Positions 11,001-23,243 of a DNA stretch of 64,000 nucleotides are shown piece by piece. The stretch is from Ampelomyces quisqualis (lineage: Eukaryota; Ascomycota; Dothideomycetes; Pleosporales; Phaeosphaeriaceae). A program made the translations under genes and the position numbers. Under the pieces are notes generated by a model, which made no database searches, was not told the origin of the DNA, and saw nothing but the letters and a program-made list of their open reading frames with translations. The stretch covers positions 1,054,001 through 1,118,000 of the forward strand of contig JAGTXZ010000020.1 of assembly GCA_018398575.1 (NCBI GenBank), written 5' to 3'. The first letter of the stretch is position 1, and the number at the start of each line of letters is the position of its first letter.

Positions 11001-13823
11001 GCCGATAACAGCAGGCGTCCTCGCTGGGTTGACCCGCTGTACATAGACCTCGATCGATTTGAATTGTTGCTTCTTGTAAAGGAAGAGGACCAAGTCGTGG
11101 ATGAAGTTGAAACGATCGCAGACGATGATCAGAGGAAGCTGTTCGGTGAGGTTGGCCTCCTTCAAGAAGTTCTTGACCTTTTCGGGGTCGTAAGCGTTGC
11201 CTGGAGGTTACAAGGTGAGTTCGTTATCATCATCGATTGGATACCAAGGACTCACTTTCGCGGCAGACACGCTCAACCTCATTAAGTTGACCCATCGTGG
11301 TGGCGGCTTCAATGTACTTGAACGTGACATCCTTATCCTCAGCTACATTGACGATGGACCCTAGAAAGAAGTAAAGACCTTCCGCAGTACGATGCCGCTC
11401 CAAGAGATCAATAATCTTGTTAGCGCCGAGCAAGTCAGAGTATTTCTGGGCGATACGGATCACGGCTTGTAAATTCTGACGGATGTTGGTGGTGAGCATT
11501 GCGTCAAGGCAATCCAAGGAGAGCTCAACGGTGAGCTGGCCAAAGTAGTTGATCAGCCAATCCTCGGGGAGCTTATCGGTCTGGACAATGATGCGCTTGA
11601 CAGCCGCAGGGTCGTCGTTGTGCTCGAGTGCTCGAGTGAGGAGACCCGCATTCTCGCAGAGGGAGGCAATGCGGGCCTTGTCGTAATGGTGGAACATCTC
11701 ATTGCCAAGGATGGCGTCGGCAACTTGAGGAGCGTTGAGCAAATTCATCTCAAGCAACTTGGTCTGGAGATGGCCTTCCTCTGGCAAGTCATTCGACAAA
11801 ACGTCAAGGAGGAAAGCAGTGGCTTGCTGAATCATGCCCTGAGACTGAAAGATGTCCACCACGCGATCTACCGAGATAAGAGGTCCTCCTTCATTTTTTG
11901 CAAGTTGCGACGCGAACTCAGCGCCCTTGTCAGGCGAAACCCGTACAACTGAAGTGACACGTTAGTGGAACCTGGAGGATGCCAGAGTATTATTTAATGT
12001 GAAACTTACCATGCTGAAGCAGTACGTTGTAGTCAGGAGTATATCCTACGCTATTGCAGTATTGGAGGATCAGGTCGTAGTGGCCAAGCTCTGCGAGGGA
12101 TGCAACGACCTTTTGAGAGACATTTGCCTCCTTATAGATCGCAAGAGCAAGATTCAGATCGTGGGGTTTGGCAAGATCTCCGAGCTCTTCCGAGCAGAAA
12201 AGTTTGCCTTCCTTCTGCCACTTTTCAATCAGGTGCTTACGGCCTTGTGAAAAGACTGGACGCGCGAGCTCGAGTGTCTCTTCCCGGTTCAGACCACCCT
12301 TATCCAGCAATTGACCGAAGTACTGGAGTAGCGTTGTGATTTGACCCGTAGGGGTGGGTACCTGACGTAGCCTGTTGATCGTGTTCATTGTGCGTAGGAA
12401 TCCTCGTGGCGAATTGGCTGCGACCTTTGCTGCTTCTGCGAAGTTGCCCTGGGACATTAACGTCTCGAAACGTTGTGAGTACAGCTGGTCAGCACCCGGT
12501 AGTCCGCCCTTCGATGCAAGCTTGTAGGCAATCTCTGCACACGCGGGGTTCTCCATGATGTACGGGATGAGTGTGTCCTCTCGAATCGTAGTGTGAAGCA
12601 CCTGTCCACGCTTGTTGATCACAACCACACCGGTGCCCTCGTCATCACGCGCGGTGGTGAAGACCGTCTCCTCTGAGATCCTGTTCAAGAACAGAGCCGT
12701 ACCAGTTTCAAGGTCGTGAAGGTGGATGAAACCAAACTTGGTGATGACAATCAAGATACCGTACTTGTGCGCAATGTGGATACCGAGTGGGAAGTCACCG
12801 GTGCCCTCGGCAGGCCAGTGGATAGGTATGAGGCGCTTCGGGAACGCCGGGTTGGCGGCATTATGGTCAACTTCGACGATGTTGATCTTGGCCTCGCCTG
12901 TCGTTGACTTAACGGCGAAGGCGAAAATCTTCGTGTCGGTCGCGGCGCCGTCGAGGCGAATGGTACCGAATGTAGCAGCATGACCCTCCAGAGGCTGGCT
13001 GACGTTTCTCGCCTTCGAAAACAGCTGCATGTTGCCGCGGATGCCACCAGCCGGGTTCGAGGCTATGCCGACCAAGCAAGACCAGCTCTCATCGTCGTTG
13101 GTGACATAGTTGATGATCTGATTGTTCTACACCAAAGTTAGATGTACTCGGATAGGCTCGACCAGATGTACATACCTCGAGCTGCTCTCCTCGTTCGAAA
13201 ATCTTGCGTGGCGCCGGGGAATTCTTCGAGTCAAGCACGTCCCAGTGGTACACGGCCTTTGTGCTGACAAGCGCAAGTGTGGTCTGGCTAACCCATCGCC
13301 AGAATTGAATGTCCTCCTGATGGCTGTATGTTTGCAGGCGCTCCTTGGTCTCGAGGTTGAACAGCTGTAATGTCCGGCCTTGCGCCTTGAGAGCTATGAT
13401 GGGCTCAGTCAGGTGCATAATGGCGCTGTCGGCGCGGATCGGTCTCCGGATGACATTGTTTGTGTTCTTCAAATCAATGATGACGGTCTCGGCGGGAGCA
13501 TTGGCTTCGGTGTTGACCTGGCGCACGCAAACGTACTTGTCGGATTCGAGTGTCTAGGAGCTGTCAGTACGTGTGCGAATGATCTTGTTACAGATGATCC
13601 ACATACACAATTCTGCCATGATATCGATGCCGGCTGCGTCTTCAGTTAGCTTCCTTCTGTCGCTACCTTGTGAGCTCGGTTTCGTGACGCTGACGTACGG
13701 TGATGTTGAGATTCGTGAGCTATGCATGCATTTGTCAGCTTCATGGTAATCTATGTTTGAATGCCTAGGCACACGTACCAGTGTCGGCTGCGCGACGTGC
13801 AATGGGACTTGTCGCTGAGCCAT
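8090..13823 (-). CDS. chc1: Clathrin heavy chain
   Basis: Triskelion heavy chain that forms clathrin coats on plasma membrane, Golgi and endosomal vesicles. Exons on the complement: 13823-13779, 13719-13699, 13633-13607, 13553-13176, 13126-12010, 11948-11257, 11200-10508, 10375-10275, 10226-9335, 9280-9141, 9088-9034, 8983-8090. They sum to 5055 nt, giving 1684 aa, the usual family length (about 1675). Visible are the N-terminal beta-propeller (TLESDKYVCVRQ, LYDLETGT-like HLHDLETGTALF), the linker, and the long run of CHCR alpha-helical repeats (LLQYFGQLLDKGG, NALAKIYIDSNNNPERFL, LASTLVHLxDYQAAV-like segments), ending in a proline/glycine-rich tail with LMLTQGP. The first 31 residues are encoded by exons of 45, 21 and 27 nt. 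The 10227-10274 intron is 48 nt and stop-free; splicing it restores alignment with animal clathrin. Confidence 0.96.
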
Positions 13824-14549
13824 GTTTGCGACGAACGAGCTCCTAGCTCACCGGAGTGAGTGGGCGCGCAAGCAGAGGGATCGGAAGAAAGGGAAGAAGT
13901 AACTCCAGATGCACAACTCCAGAGGCGCGCAAATAGGAAATGAAGGACTGGTGGGAGAGGCGGGGTGAGGGTAAGTTAGGTGATGCTATTGGGAAAGGAG
14001 CTCCTCGTGTTGTTTCCAAGCTTGGCACCGCTCCAATTATAGACAAGCGCCCGACAGGGCGACAGGGGTCACAAGTGTGAGCGCAACCTGCTTCAACCGT
14101 TCAAACTTCAACTTTTTGTCGCGATTTTGACAATGAACAACTGGCGAGTCGTAGGTAAAGTCGTGCACAGGTGAGGTGTCACTCGGGCTGTATAGCTTAG
14201 GATATTTTGATGTTGTTGTGATTGTGTTCCCCGCAATTCTAAGTGTGTTCTGTATGTGAGAGTACTCTTCGACTCCTGTACTGTGCGGCACAATGCAAGT
14301 GACTAGGGCATAGAAGCTTCCTGAAATACTGCAACTTGACTGTATTTCCATGCAATCTCAGTATCACACTAATTTCTTCTTGTGCTCTCACACTCAATGT
14401 GATATGTTCGTCAACCATATCATTATTACTAGTCTAAGTATCGTGTACCTTTGCTCGTCGATCGATGAATCAAGAACACAGTGAAAATACAAAACCGCAA
14501 CAGCTTCAATATCAAAGACATAAAATCGGATACATGTACATTCATTTGA
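13824..14549. other. Intergenic region, clathrin promoter and Eis1 3' end
   Basis: Lies upstream of the clathrin start and downstream of the Eis1 stop. Pyrimidine-rich stretches on the minus strand near 13860-13990 fit a clathrin 5' leader. The ORF at 14037-14351 has no coding look. Confidence 0.55.
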
Positions 14550-17250
14550 TCATATCCCTACCTCGTGGAACTTTGAGTCCCTGTTGGGACTGCCCTTGGC
14601 CTTGTCCGCATCGGTAGTGAAAGTGGGTGGAGGAGCCAAACCTTCGTCAAAGTGATCTTGGGCCTCTTGAAATTCCGAGTTTGTACCACCCGACGTCTTC
14701 GTATTCGTAGTGACGATTCGCTGAGAAGAACGTCCGCGTGGCACAGTTGCATCTCCATAGTCTGACATGGAAGATACATCGGAGTAAGGATCCTCGAGCG
14801 CATCGGCATGCGGAACGAAAGATGGCTCAATGTCACCGAGATTGTGCGGACGCTCGTAGTCAGGCGTCGTAGCGTTGGCAGCGGCTGCCGATGATTGTGG
14901 GCGCGATTGTGGTTGAGACGTGGAAGAGCGAAGGGAAGCCCCGCCAACAAAGCCGGTCTCTTTCTCCTTGCCAACATCTGCTACGTCTGTGCCGGTAGGA
15001 TCATGCTTCGAACGCCGCTTGAGCTTGTTGAACATGGACTTGAATCCTTTGGATGAGTTTGGTGAGGTAGGCGAGGTCACTTCTGGCTTGGTGGCCTGGC
15101 CAGAGGGTGTTGCATCGCGATACAGATCGTCATTGTCGTTCCCAGACGTAATGGTTGTTGAAACAACTGGTACAACAGCTGGTACTTCTTTGGACTTTCT
15201 CTTCTCCTCACGATCTTCTTCCGCCTTGCGGGCTTTCTCGGCTTCCCTCTCCTGCTTGGCGACGCTTCTCTCTTGTTTCGCGGAGGCCTTTTCTTCAGCG
15301 CTACGGAGCTTTGCGGTCTTCCTCTCTTCATCTAGAAAGAGTTAGTAGGAGCTGGAAGATGCCAGAATTCAATCATGTACCTCTGACATGCTTCTCTTCT
15401 GCCTTGATCTCTGCAGCGCGGTCCTTCTCAGTCTTCTCGCGACGCTTCTTCTCTTCAAGCTCGAGTCTCCGCTCCTCTTCTTCTGCTCGTCGCTTTTCAT
15501 CCTCCGCCCGCCGCTTCTCCGTCTTTTCCGTGATTTCATCCAGAGTTGGCTGAACCCGAGCTTGAGCAATTGCATCGATGTCACCCTGGTCCATCCACTT
15601 TCCATTACCAATGTGTACTCTGCCATGATTCTCCATGCGCACCTCTGAATTGGCCAGCGCTCTCTGTCGTGCCTTCTCGTCCCACTCGTCGACCATGGCG
15701 GACGACATTTTGCCAGTCTTGTCGTAAATCTGTTTGTCCATGCCTTGCAACTGAGCTTGTACTTTTCGCTCGGCTGCAGCCATGAGAGACTTGCGATCAT
15801 TTTCCCGCTTATGTGCGTCAACTTCTGCCAGCTGCTTGTTGAATTGCTCCATCTGTGAGCGAATGCGCCTGGAGCGGAAATCATCCTCGTCCGAATCTGA
15901 GTCATCAGCAGGGGCAGCTTTCGAGTCACTGCTTGCACGGCCACGGCCACGGCGCATGGAGAGCTTTGAGCGTGGCTTTTCGTATCCGTAGTAGCTGCGG
16001 TACGCCGCATTCTCGTCGTAGCCGATCTTGGCCAGTCTTTCCTGAGCCAGCTTCTGAGCAGCTTCTTGAATGCCGACGTAGCGCATGGCTTGCGTCTTGA
16101 TGTCCTCCTCGCCGGTAGTTGGTTGCTGGCCATGCGCAGCGGTAGCTCCCGAACGTGCGGCTGATGCACCGTCAGCGTGCTGCTGGTGTGGATTGTACAT
16201 TTTCTTTGCCATGGATATGGCAGAGGCCCGGAGGGCATCATTGCGCTTCTTCTCTTCTGTCTCCAAAGCGACCGGAGGAGCGCTAGTGTACATGTCCCTG
16301 GAAATGCTCTTTGCGTGTTGGATGCGAGCCGCTTCCATGGCGCCGTGTCCAAGCCTGTTGGAGTCGGTCACGGATGCTCGGGTTTGCGCCCTCATTGAGG
16401 GACTGTGAGCCAATGTTGCAGCGCTGAGTGCGTTTTTGGCCGAATTTCTTGAGTCTGGATATATCTCTGCTGGTGCTGGAACTGACTGTGCACGCTTGCG
16501 GACAGACGTGGCGTGAGCGCCGGTGGCTGCCGTGAAGGCATTCTTTCTTCCATTATCAGTGTATCCGTAGTCTGCCGCACCTGGTCCTAGGCCCTTCTTC
16601 GCCATGGCGATGGTTGCTGCTGAATAGCCGTCGGCACTAGCTTCTGGCGTCCACAGGTTGAGTTTTGCACCATCTCTGTGAGCGAGGAGGGCTGCTTTCG
16701 AGCCTGCTGCACTGGCCTCTGGCTGCCACAAGGGTGCCATTTTGTAGCTGTTTGCCAGCAACGCAGCCTTGCCGGCCGCGGATGACTGCTCTGGCTTCCA
16801 CCACTCTGGGCTCTTCTTGTTCATGTGGGCCAGGAGGGCAGCAGTGCCAGCAGATGACTTGGTGTCGATGCCGACCACGGGAAAGCTGGGGAGGTCGGAG
16901 GCCTTTGCGTACTTGAGGCTGGTGGCAGCGCCTGTCTATGTGTTAGCCATGACGCAAGGGTGCGGAGCTAACGACCAATACGTACTCGCTGACGAGAGCT
17001 TGCCGTCGGGTCCAAGCGGGGTTAAGGCCTGGGGCTGCTGTGAATGGCCTTTGCTGGGGCTCGTCGAGTACAGAGCGGCTGCCGACGCCTGGTTCTGCAA
17101 GGCGCCGCTGTTCTTTGGGTGATGTGCCGAAGGGTCAGGGCAGTGCATACTCGTCTCGGGATGCTTTGATGGAGCCGCGTCCTCGGCGCTCCCATGGGAT
17201 GCACTATCAGCAGCCTGGGGGGTGCTCGCCGTCAGTGCCGTGGTCGCCAT
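14550..17250 (-). CDS. eis1: Eisosome protein 1-like protein
   Basis: Component of eisosomes, the plasma-membrane-associated complexes of fungi. Exons on the complement: 17250-16986, 16931-15381, 15331-14550, giving 865 aa. The first acceptor must be the second of two AGs (ACAG, 16932-16933) to keep frame. Sequence signs: a Ser/Ala-rich N-terminus; three near-repeats GTAALLAH, GKAALLAN and GSKAALLAH spaced about 25 residues apart, each preceded by a Trp-containing segment (WWKPE, LWQPE, LWTPE), the hallmark of Eis1; further A-A-x-x-A-H type repeats; a central acidic patch (DDSDSDEDDF); a very long highly charged Glu/Lys/Arg coiled coil (about residues 570-680); and a Ser/Thr-rich, probably phosphorylated tail. 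No membrane segment. The family call rests on the repeats; partners are not visible. Confidence 0.85.
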
Positions 17251-17941
17251 GCCGACTGCTGTATCGACCGCTCAAATGCTCCGAGAACGTTACTCGGCTC
17301 TTCGCAGACGCCACTTGGGGGGTGTTGAAAGGCAAGGCAAATGCAAGTGAAGGACATGGACTGAAGGATATGGCTGATATGTTCGCGCTTCGGTGACATC
17401 ATGTTGCGCTTCCACAGACTGCGGGTTAGCGTTCCTTTCTGCTTGGGCGGGTCTGCTGGCGCCCTGTAGATCGTGCAAGGCACTCGCCCCAACCTCAATA
17501 AGTGGACTACTACTATGCAAAAGCGGTTAATACGCACTGTTTAACGTACCCCAGAAATGACGGCGCTCTTGTTTCGTCCTGATCCCTGCACACATCGCAC
17601 GCTTTTGAACAGGCACAATCACGAACAACCCTGTTCTCTGCCATGCTTCAACCCGGTAGCTCGTCGCGCGAACTACAGCAGCCTGTGCTGGTTCAGTCGA
17701 CGCCATCAGTGTAATGCGCCACATTGGATTGCTTCAACAACCACTGTGCCATACAGCTCGGCACAGAACTCCGCTTAGTCTCTCAGTGGGGACGGGTAAC
17801 AAAAACTTCGACTGGAAGGACAGCCAAACTTGGTTTAGTCTTGTTCTGGATGCCACCGTCAGTGGAAATACAATTCCTTTCGCTTTCCCTGCACCACCAG
17901 ATTCACGCAAACGTCAAAAATCGTCACTGCAGCCTCCAGTC
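17251..17941. other. Divergent intergenic region
   Basis: Separates the Eis1 start (minus) from the phosphatase-like gene (plus), so it should hold both promoters. An open frame runs from about 17714 into the phosphatase start, but its upstream residues are not conserved-looking. Nothing else was recognised. Confidence 0.5.
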
Positions 17942-18974
17942 ATGGTAGATACCCTTCAGTCACCGCTCAAGAGCGTGCTGAATTTTCGAGATGTTGGAGA
18001 TTTTGTCAATCGAGCTACGGGGACGACGTAAGTCGCTCCTCCACATCTCGAGCTTTTTCTCACACGTGGGGTAGCCGCGTGAAGAAAGGTCTGCTCTTCC
18101 GCAGTGCCCGGCCTGGTAAGTGTGCCGTACGCGACACCTGCGCAGCAGCCAAACCTAAGACCAGCAGACGAGGCATCGTTTCAAGATAGACAAAGACTTG
18201 TCAAGGACTACGGAATCAAGAGCGTAATCGATCTTCGCACACAGTGAGCTACATTTCCATGGCCATTAGCCTCTTGCTGACAATTGAAGGACGGAACACA
18301 TCGAGCAAGCGCAGAAGAGAGATGCAAAAACCAAGGCTTCTGCAGCAATCCCGCAGGCCACCGACCAAGTCGCGCAGTCTCTGAAGATATCCGACATAGC
18401 ATATCACGAGATCAACTTCAATGGCTCGTCGTTTTCTCGCATGCTAATGTCGAAGCTTTCCTGGTATGAGTTCTTCAGACTCATCTTTCTGATGCTTTGC
18501 GGGCACAGGCTGGACGCCATCAAGATCATAGCACCCCATATGGAGGAGATGGGCCTGGTAGGACTCGCCAAAAGCTCAATGGACGTATGCAAACGCGAGG
18601 TCAAGCAAGTCTTTGACGTCCTGGCGGATCGAAAAAGCTGGCCTGTACTAGTGCACTGCACACAAGGCAAAGATAGGACAGGACTGATCGTGATGCTGTT
18701 GCTCTTCCTACTGGGCGTCGACGAAGCAGCCATCGACGAGGACTACAGACTGTCTGAGTCTGAACTAGCACCGGAGCGAGAAGAGCGCTTGAAGGAGATG
18801 CAGTCGATTGGCCTCAGCGAACAGTTCGCTATGTGCCCTGTAGATGTGGTGAGCACCGTCCACTCCCACATCAAGGAGAAATATGGAACCACTGAGAAAT
18901 ACTTGGAGTACGCTGGCGTGAGCAAAGAGACCATTGAAACGGTGAGGTGGATCTTGATCGCGGAGAAGTTGTAG
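17942..18974 (+). CDS. Tyrosine/serine phosphatase-like protein (Y_phosphatase3 type)
   Basis: Exons 17942-18027, 18075-18115, 18168-18243 and 18290-18974 join to 888 nt, giving 295 aa. The N-terminal LNFRDVGDFVN, then GLLFRSARP and SVIDLRT, and the active-site loop HCTQGKDRTG (Cys-x5-Arg) are the standard landmarks of the fungal and bacterial Tyr/Ser phosphatase family that includes inositol-pyrophosphate and lipid phosphatases. A hydrophobic stretch (MLLLFLLGVDEAAI) follows the loop as usual. No signal peptide or membrane anchor. The ATG at 17942 is chosen because LNFRDVGD follows within 12 residues as in relatives; the frame is open further upstream to 17714. The introns are 46 to 52 bp. 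The substrate cannot be told from sequence. Confidence 0.88.
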
Positions 18975-19312
18975 TGGGACCACTCAGGGACTCAGGTGCC
19001 GGTGCCTGCGGAGTACTCCGTATCTGAACATCTATTGATACGGCGTAATAAAAAAGGTGAGAGTAGAGCCCAACAACACCTTGCTACTTCTCCATTACGT
19101 TCACTTTGCAGCCCTGCCAATCAAACACACTTGCAGTCCGCAGCGGTCTACCAAGCCTTTTCCTCAAGGTGCAATGTGAGACGTTTGGAGCTAAGCTGGA
19201 GTAACACCACGTCCCCCTGCCTTAGTCTTCGCTTAAAGCTCACCGCCCGCCGTCCCAAACTCTCAACACCTCCGCTCAGCGACCTGCAAAATTCTTCTGC
19301 AAGGAGTGCACA
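18975..19312. other. Intergenic region upstream of the C9-methyltransferase
   Basis: Holds the phosphatase 3' end and the methyltransferase promoter. It contains the palindrome GGAGTACTCC followed by GTA near 19010-19022, one copy of the recurrent TACTCCGTA motif described in the findings. Confidence 0.5.
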
Positions 19313-21033
19313 ATGAGCAGCAATACCTCTGAAGAGAATTTTGAGTGGGTCGAGACGCCGCCGGCGCCCTCGCCCACCACCCCCGAGTTTGATTGTGGTG
19401 TGAAGACAACTTCGGTAAGTTGCGAGGAAATAAAGAAGCGATATGCACCCCGTCAGCCATTGAGAGGTGGGATGGAAAGCCAGCAAGCTAACATTCGGTC
19501 ACCAACAGTACCCGACCATTGCCAATGCTCCTCTACCAGCTGAGGGCTCCGGTCGCCAGTCGTTCAACAACACCCTGCTCATCTCGCTGCTTGTCGGTAT
19601 TCCCGCTTACATCACATGGAGCTGGGGCATGGGCTTCAAGACCTGGCTCTTCCTGGCTCTTGTTCTGTTCCTCCCCATACTGGGCCCCTTCTGGTGGCTC
19701 ACCTCTGAATTCGCACCCCGCATCAACGAGAAGGCCAAGCTGCCCGGCAAGCCCATTGAGCACTACCTAAAGTTCAACAAGGCCGAGGACCGTGACGCAT
19801 ACTACGGCAAGAAGCAGATTCCCATTGAGACCTTCCAGGAGAAGTACTTCGACGGCGAGATAGAGCTCAATGGAGACATGTTGGAGATTCTCGAATGGCG
19901 CCATGACTGGTCCAAACCGCGATTCACGCTCGGTTTGATCAAGCACTTCCTATTTGGTTTCCTCCCCGAGATGATCATGCACTCGAGGTCACAAGGTACG
20001 CAAAGAGATGTACATGAGAACGTGTTTAGCAGATATTGACGCCTTGTGCAGACGAAGAACAGGTTCGAGACCACTACGACCGCGGTGACGACTTCTACGG
20101 CTGGTTCCTCGGCCCACGCATGATCTACACATCCGGTGTCATTTCCGATATTCACAAGGAGGAGAGCCTGGAGCAGCTCCAGGACAACAAGATGGGCATC
20201 GTCTGCGAAAAGATCGACCTACAGCAAGGTGAGAAGATGCTCGACATTGGCTGCGGATGGGGCACGCTTGCACGCTTCGCCTCTGTCAACTACGGCGCAA
20301 ATGTCACCGGTGTCACTCTTGGTCGCAACCAGACCGCATGGGGCAACAACGGCCTCAGGAAGTCAGGCATAGAAGAAGACCAGTCCAGGATTCTCTGCAT
20401 GGACTACCGCGACATCCCTGTCCCCGAAGGTGGCTTCAACAAGATCACCTGTCTTGAGATGGCTGAGCACGTTGGCGTTCGACGTCTTGGTGGCTTCTTC
20501 CGTCAGGTATACGACATGCTTGATGATGACGGTACCTTCTTCCTCCAAATTGCCGGTCTCCGCAAGCCCTGGCAATTTGAGGACTTCACCTGGGGTCTCT
20601 TCATGAACAAATATGTCTTCCCTGGTGCAGATGCATCCACTCCTCTCGGTTTCGTTGTCGATACTCTTGAGGCTGCCGGCTTCGAGGTTAAGATGGTTGA
20701 CACAATCGGTGTGCACTATTCTGCTACCCTGTGGAGGTGGTACCGCAACTGGCTCGCAAACAAGGACAAGGTGACTGCCAAGTACGGCGCTCGTTGGTAC
20801 CGCGTAAGTCTCAGCGTTCTAACTCTTCCACTCATACGCTAACGTCCCATGAGATCTGGGAATACTTCCTTGCCTACTCCACGATTGCATCACGCCAGGG
20901 TACTGCAACATGCTTCCAGATCACACTCGTGAAGAATTTGAACGCTGTACACCGTATTGACGGTATCCACACCCAATACAGCTTGTCCGCTGCTCTTGCT
21001 GCCAGCAAGGCTAAGCTTACCAAGAAGGCCTAA
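19313..21033 (+). CDS. Sphingolipid C9-methyltransferase
   Basis: Exons 19313-19414, 19509-19995, 20052-20803 and 20854-21033 give 506 aa. The family adds the C9 methyl branch to the sphingoid base of fungal glucosylceramides using S-adenosylmethionine. In the sequence: a hydrophilic N-terminus, two closely spaced membrane segments (TLLISLLVGIPAYITW and TWLFLALVLFLPILGPFWW), then a cyclopropane-synthase-like methyltransferase domain with DHYDRGDDFY, LDIGCGWGTLARF (SAM motif I), TGVTLGRNQ and EMAEHVG. The two membrane segments plus the CFA-synthase fold separate it from bacterial cyclopropane synthases. Likely acts at the ER membrane. It starts 338 bp after the phosphatase gene on the same strand, with no sign of coupling. 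Well supported. Confidence 0.92.
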
Positions 21034-21591
21034 GCATGATCTTAGCGCAAGGCTGTACAGCTTGCAAGGATGATCTTCAACGTACGCTTAACGTTTTAAT
21101 GAAATGTACGACGATTACAGACAAAAGCATGATGGTATGATCATTATGGTGGGCTTATAGCAGACCATTGCGAGATTGAGAGTCGACCTGGAGAGGACTG
21201 CGTCGGATGTGGACGATGTAAAGGGCTGACATGATTGTGAATATGGAATCCATATCGTGGGCCGGGCTGAGATGTAGGCAGGAAGCATCTTGACCAATGA
21301 AACGAACGGTTCTGTAATATGTATTGCTTCTTCACGAACCATCCATGTTGAGGACGACACAGGCTCATCCTTGCTCGTTTCCATCCATCTGAAAAGTCTC
21401 TGGAGAGAATTAGGACCATTAGTTTGCCCGATTTCAAAGTGAAGCTTGTTATGGAGCATTACTGTTACAGCATTGCTGTTACAGTGTAACCAAGCTCTTC
21501 AATTTCGTATGCGTTCGCCTCATTACCACAAGACTGTGACAATGCGGCTAGAGGATTCTCTAATTTATTGCGCACTGCGCGCATCATACAT
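21034..21591. other. Convergent intergenic region
   Basis: Lies between the stops of the methyltransferase (plus) and adenine deaminase (minus) and should hold both 3' UTRs. The short ORFs in it show no family features. Confidence 0.55.
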
Positions 21592-22674
21592 CTAACGGGT
21601 AGCATACCCGCTCAAACACTCCTCCAGCATATTGAGCAGTTCATCCTTCCGTGTCTGCTCACACCAACTGCCCTGAATCGAGTTCTGAACTATAACCTTC
21701 CATTCCTCCACAGACAGATCAAAAGCCTCCTGAACGGCGCAGTAGTTAGTAAGGATGTATCCACCAAAGTACGCCGGATCATCGCTGTTCAAGCTAAACT
21801 TGACACCCTCCTCAAGGAACTTTCGAATCGGAAGTTCTCTAACGTGCTGGACGACTTGCAGGCATACATTGCTCAACGGACATACCGTGAGCATGATATT
21901 CTCCTTGATAACTCTATCCATCAGCTTCGGGTCTTCCATGAGGCGGATCCCGTGATCAATGCGTTCAGCGTGTAGCGTATCCAGTGCGCCAGAAATATAC
22001 GTTGGATCGCCTTCTTCACCTGCGTGTGCGGTTCTGCGAATCCCCATCTTCTCGGCTTGCATGTACATTTCCTCGAACAACTCGGGTCGGAAACCGACTT
22101 CGCTCGAATCCAGTCCTAGGCCTGCAATCATCCTGTCCTGCCCTTTGGTTGTGGCGTCGAAATAGCCCCCCTCAACGGCGGCTTGCATCGTTTCTCGCGA
22201 CTCTTGTACGGGGAGATGACGAAGAAAACACATGATTAATTTGCTTGTGATGCCTAGCTCCTTCTCTGCATGCTTGCGTGCGGCGTTGAATCCAGATACC
22301 ACGACTCCCAGCGTAATGCCGCGCGCCGTGTGACTTTGCGGATCGAAGAATATCTCGGCGTGCTTTACGCCGTCTTTGGCGGCCATGGTGAAGTATTCCC
22401 ATCCCAGCATTTCAAAGTCATCTTGTGTGATGACTGCGTCGAGTGCGCGGTAGTAGTAGCCTAGGAAATCGTTGAGGTCGGAGAAGTTGTTGTAGCGCTC
22501 TGTGAGGGTTTCGACAGACGTGTAGGCAGGGTCAGATGAGGGGGAGGGAAGTGTGATGTTGTTCTTGGTGGCGAGTTGGAGTGTCAGGGATGGGGAGAGA
22601 CAGCCTTCGAGATGGAGGTGGTGTTCGCATTTCGGCAGGGCGGCGAGGAAGGAGTGGTGTGGTGTTTTGCACAT
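21592..22674 (-). CDS. aah1: Adenine deaminase
   Basis: Single-exon gene of 360 aa. The family converts adenine to hypoxanthine and ammonia in purine salvage, in the cytosol and nucleus. Motifs of the adenosine/adenine deaminase superfamily are all present: metal ligands in KCEHHLHLEG near residue 16, HAGEEGDP with the catalytic Glu, DHGIRLMEDP, and the Asp pair in SLNSDDPAYFGG. Fungal adenine deaminases of the Aah1 type carry exactly this short N-terminus (ALPKxEHHLHLEG), which is why I prefer adenine over adenosine as substrate. No odd residues seen. It is separated from the next gene to the right by a transposon-containing island. Confidence 0.92.
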   Translation of the reverse strand: MCKTPHHSFLAALPKCEHHLHLEGCLSPSLTLQLATKNNITLPSPSSDPAYTSVETLTERYNNFSDLNDFLGYYYRALDAVITQDDFEMLGWEYFTMAAKDGVKHAEIFFDPQSHTARGITLGVVVSGFNAARKHAEKELGITSKLIMCFLRHLPVQESRETMQAAVEGGYFDATTKGQDRMIAGLGLDSSEVGFRPELFEEMYMQAEKMGIRRTAHAGEEGDPTYISGALDTLHAERIDHGIRLMEDPKLMDRVIKENIMLTVCPLSNVCLQVVQHVRELPIRKFLEEGVKFSLNSDDPAYFGGYILTNYCAVQEAFDLSVEEWKVIVQNSIQGSWCEQTRKDELLNMLEECLSGYATR

Positions 22675-23243
22675 GTTTGATGCTCAATGAAAGGCAGAGT
22701 TATGACGATGAGTGGGATCTTGGACTTTCAGATGTGAAGTATTGTAGGTGCTCTGTATCGTTCAAGTCTTTGTGAACTAGTTCTTGGTGGATACTTTCGT
22801 TCCAAGAGTTTGAAAAATTCAGCATATCGGTCAACGTCGGCATGCAATGGATGACCGTGTTCTACAGTCAGCGCCGTAGAGCCAAATGTACATGCTCAGT
22901 AAGACAACCATATTTGGTGTTTCAAGCAAAAGTAGTCAACAACTGCATTAGTCCAGAGAATGTACGGAGTAGACTTTGGTATCTTGGCGTAGGTGAAAAT
23001 ACAAATTGCTCTCGTCTTTGCGTTGCGTTTCCGACCTCCTCGCCCGGCACTACGGTATTTCAGTCCGCAACCGACCGCGTTCGGTGCACGAAGGTCGTTC
23101 AGGCACACACTTTGCAGGTATACTCTTTGCAAGAGGTGTTGGACCTTAAAAGCAGCGTCATTGACTTAGTAATTCACCCACCAGCTCAAAGCAATCTGGG
23201 AGAGGGCCAGTAGCAGATCGTCATTCCCAAGGCGCTAGTCGGT
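22675..23243. other. Adenine deaminase upstream region
   Basis: Promoter side of the adenine deaminase gene, up to the first transposon. It carries one TACGGAGTA motif (22963-22971). No gene was recognised. Confidence 0.5.
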
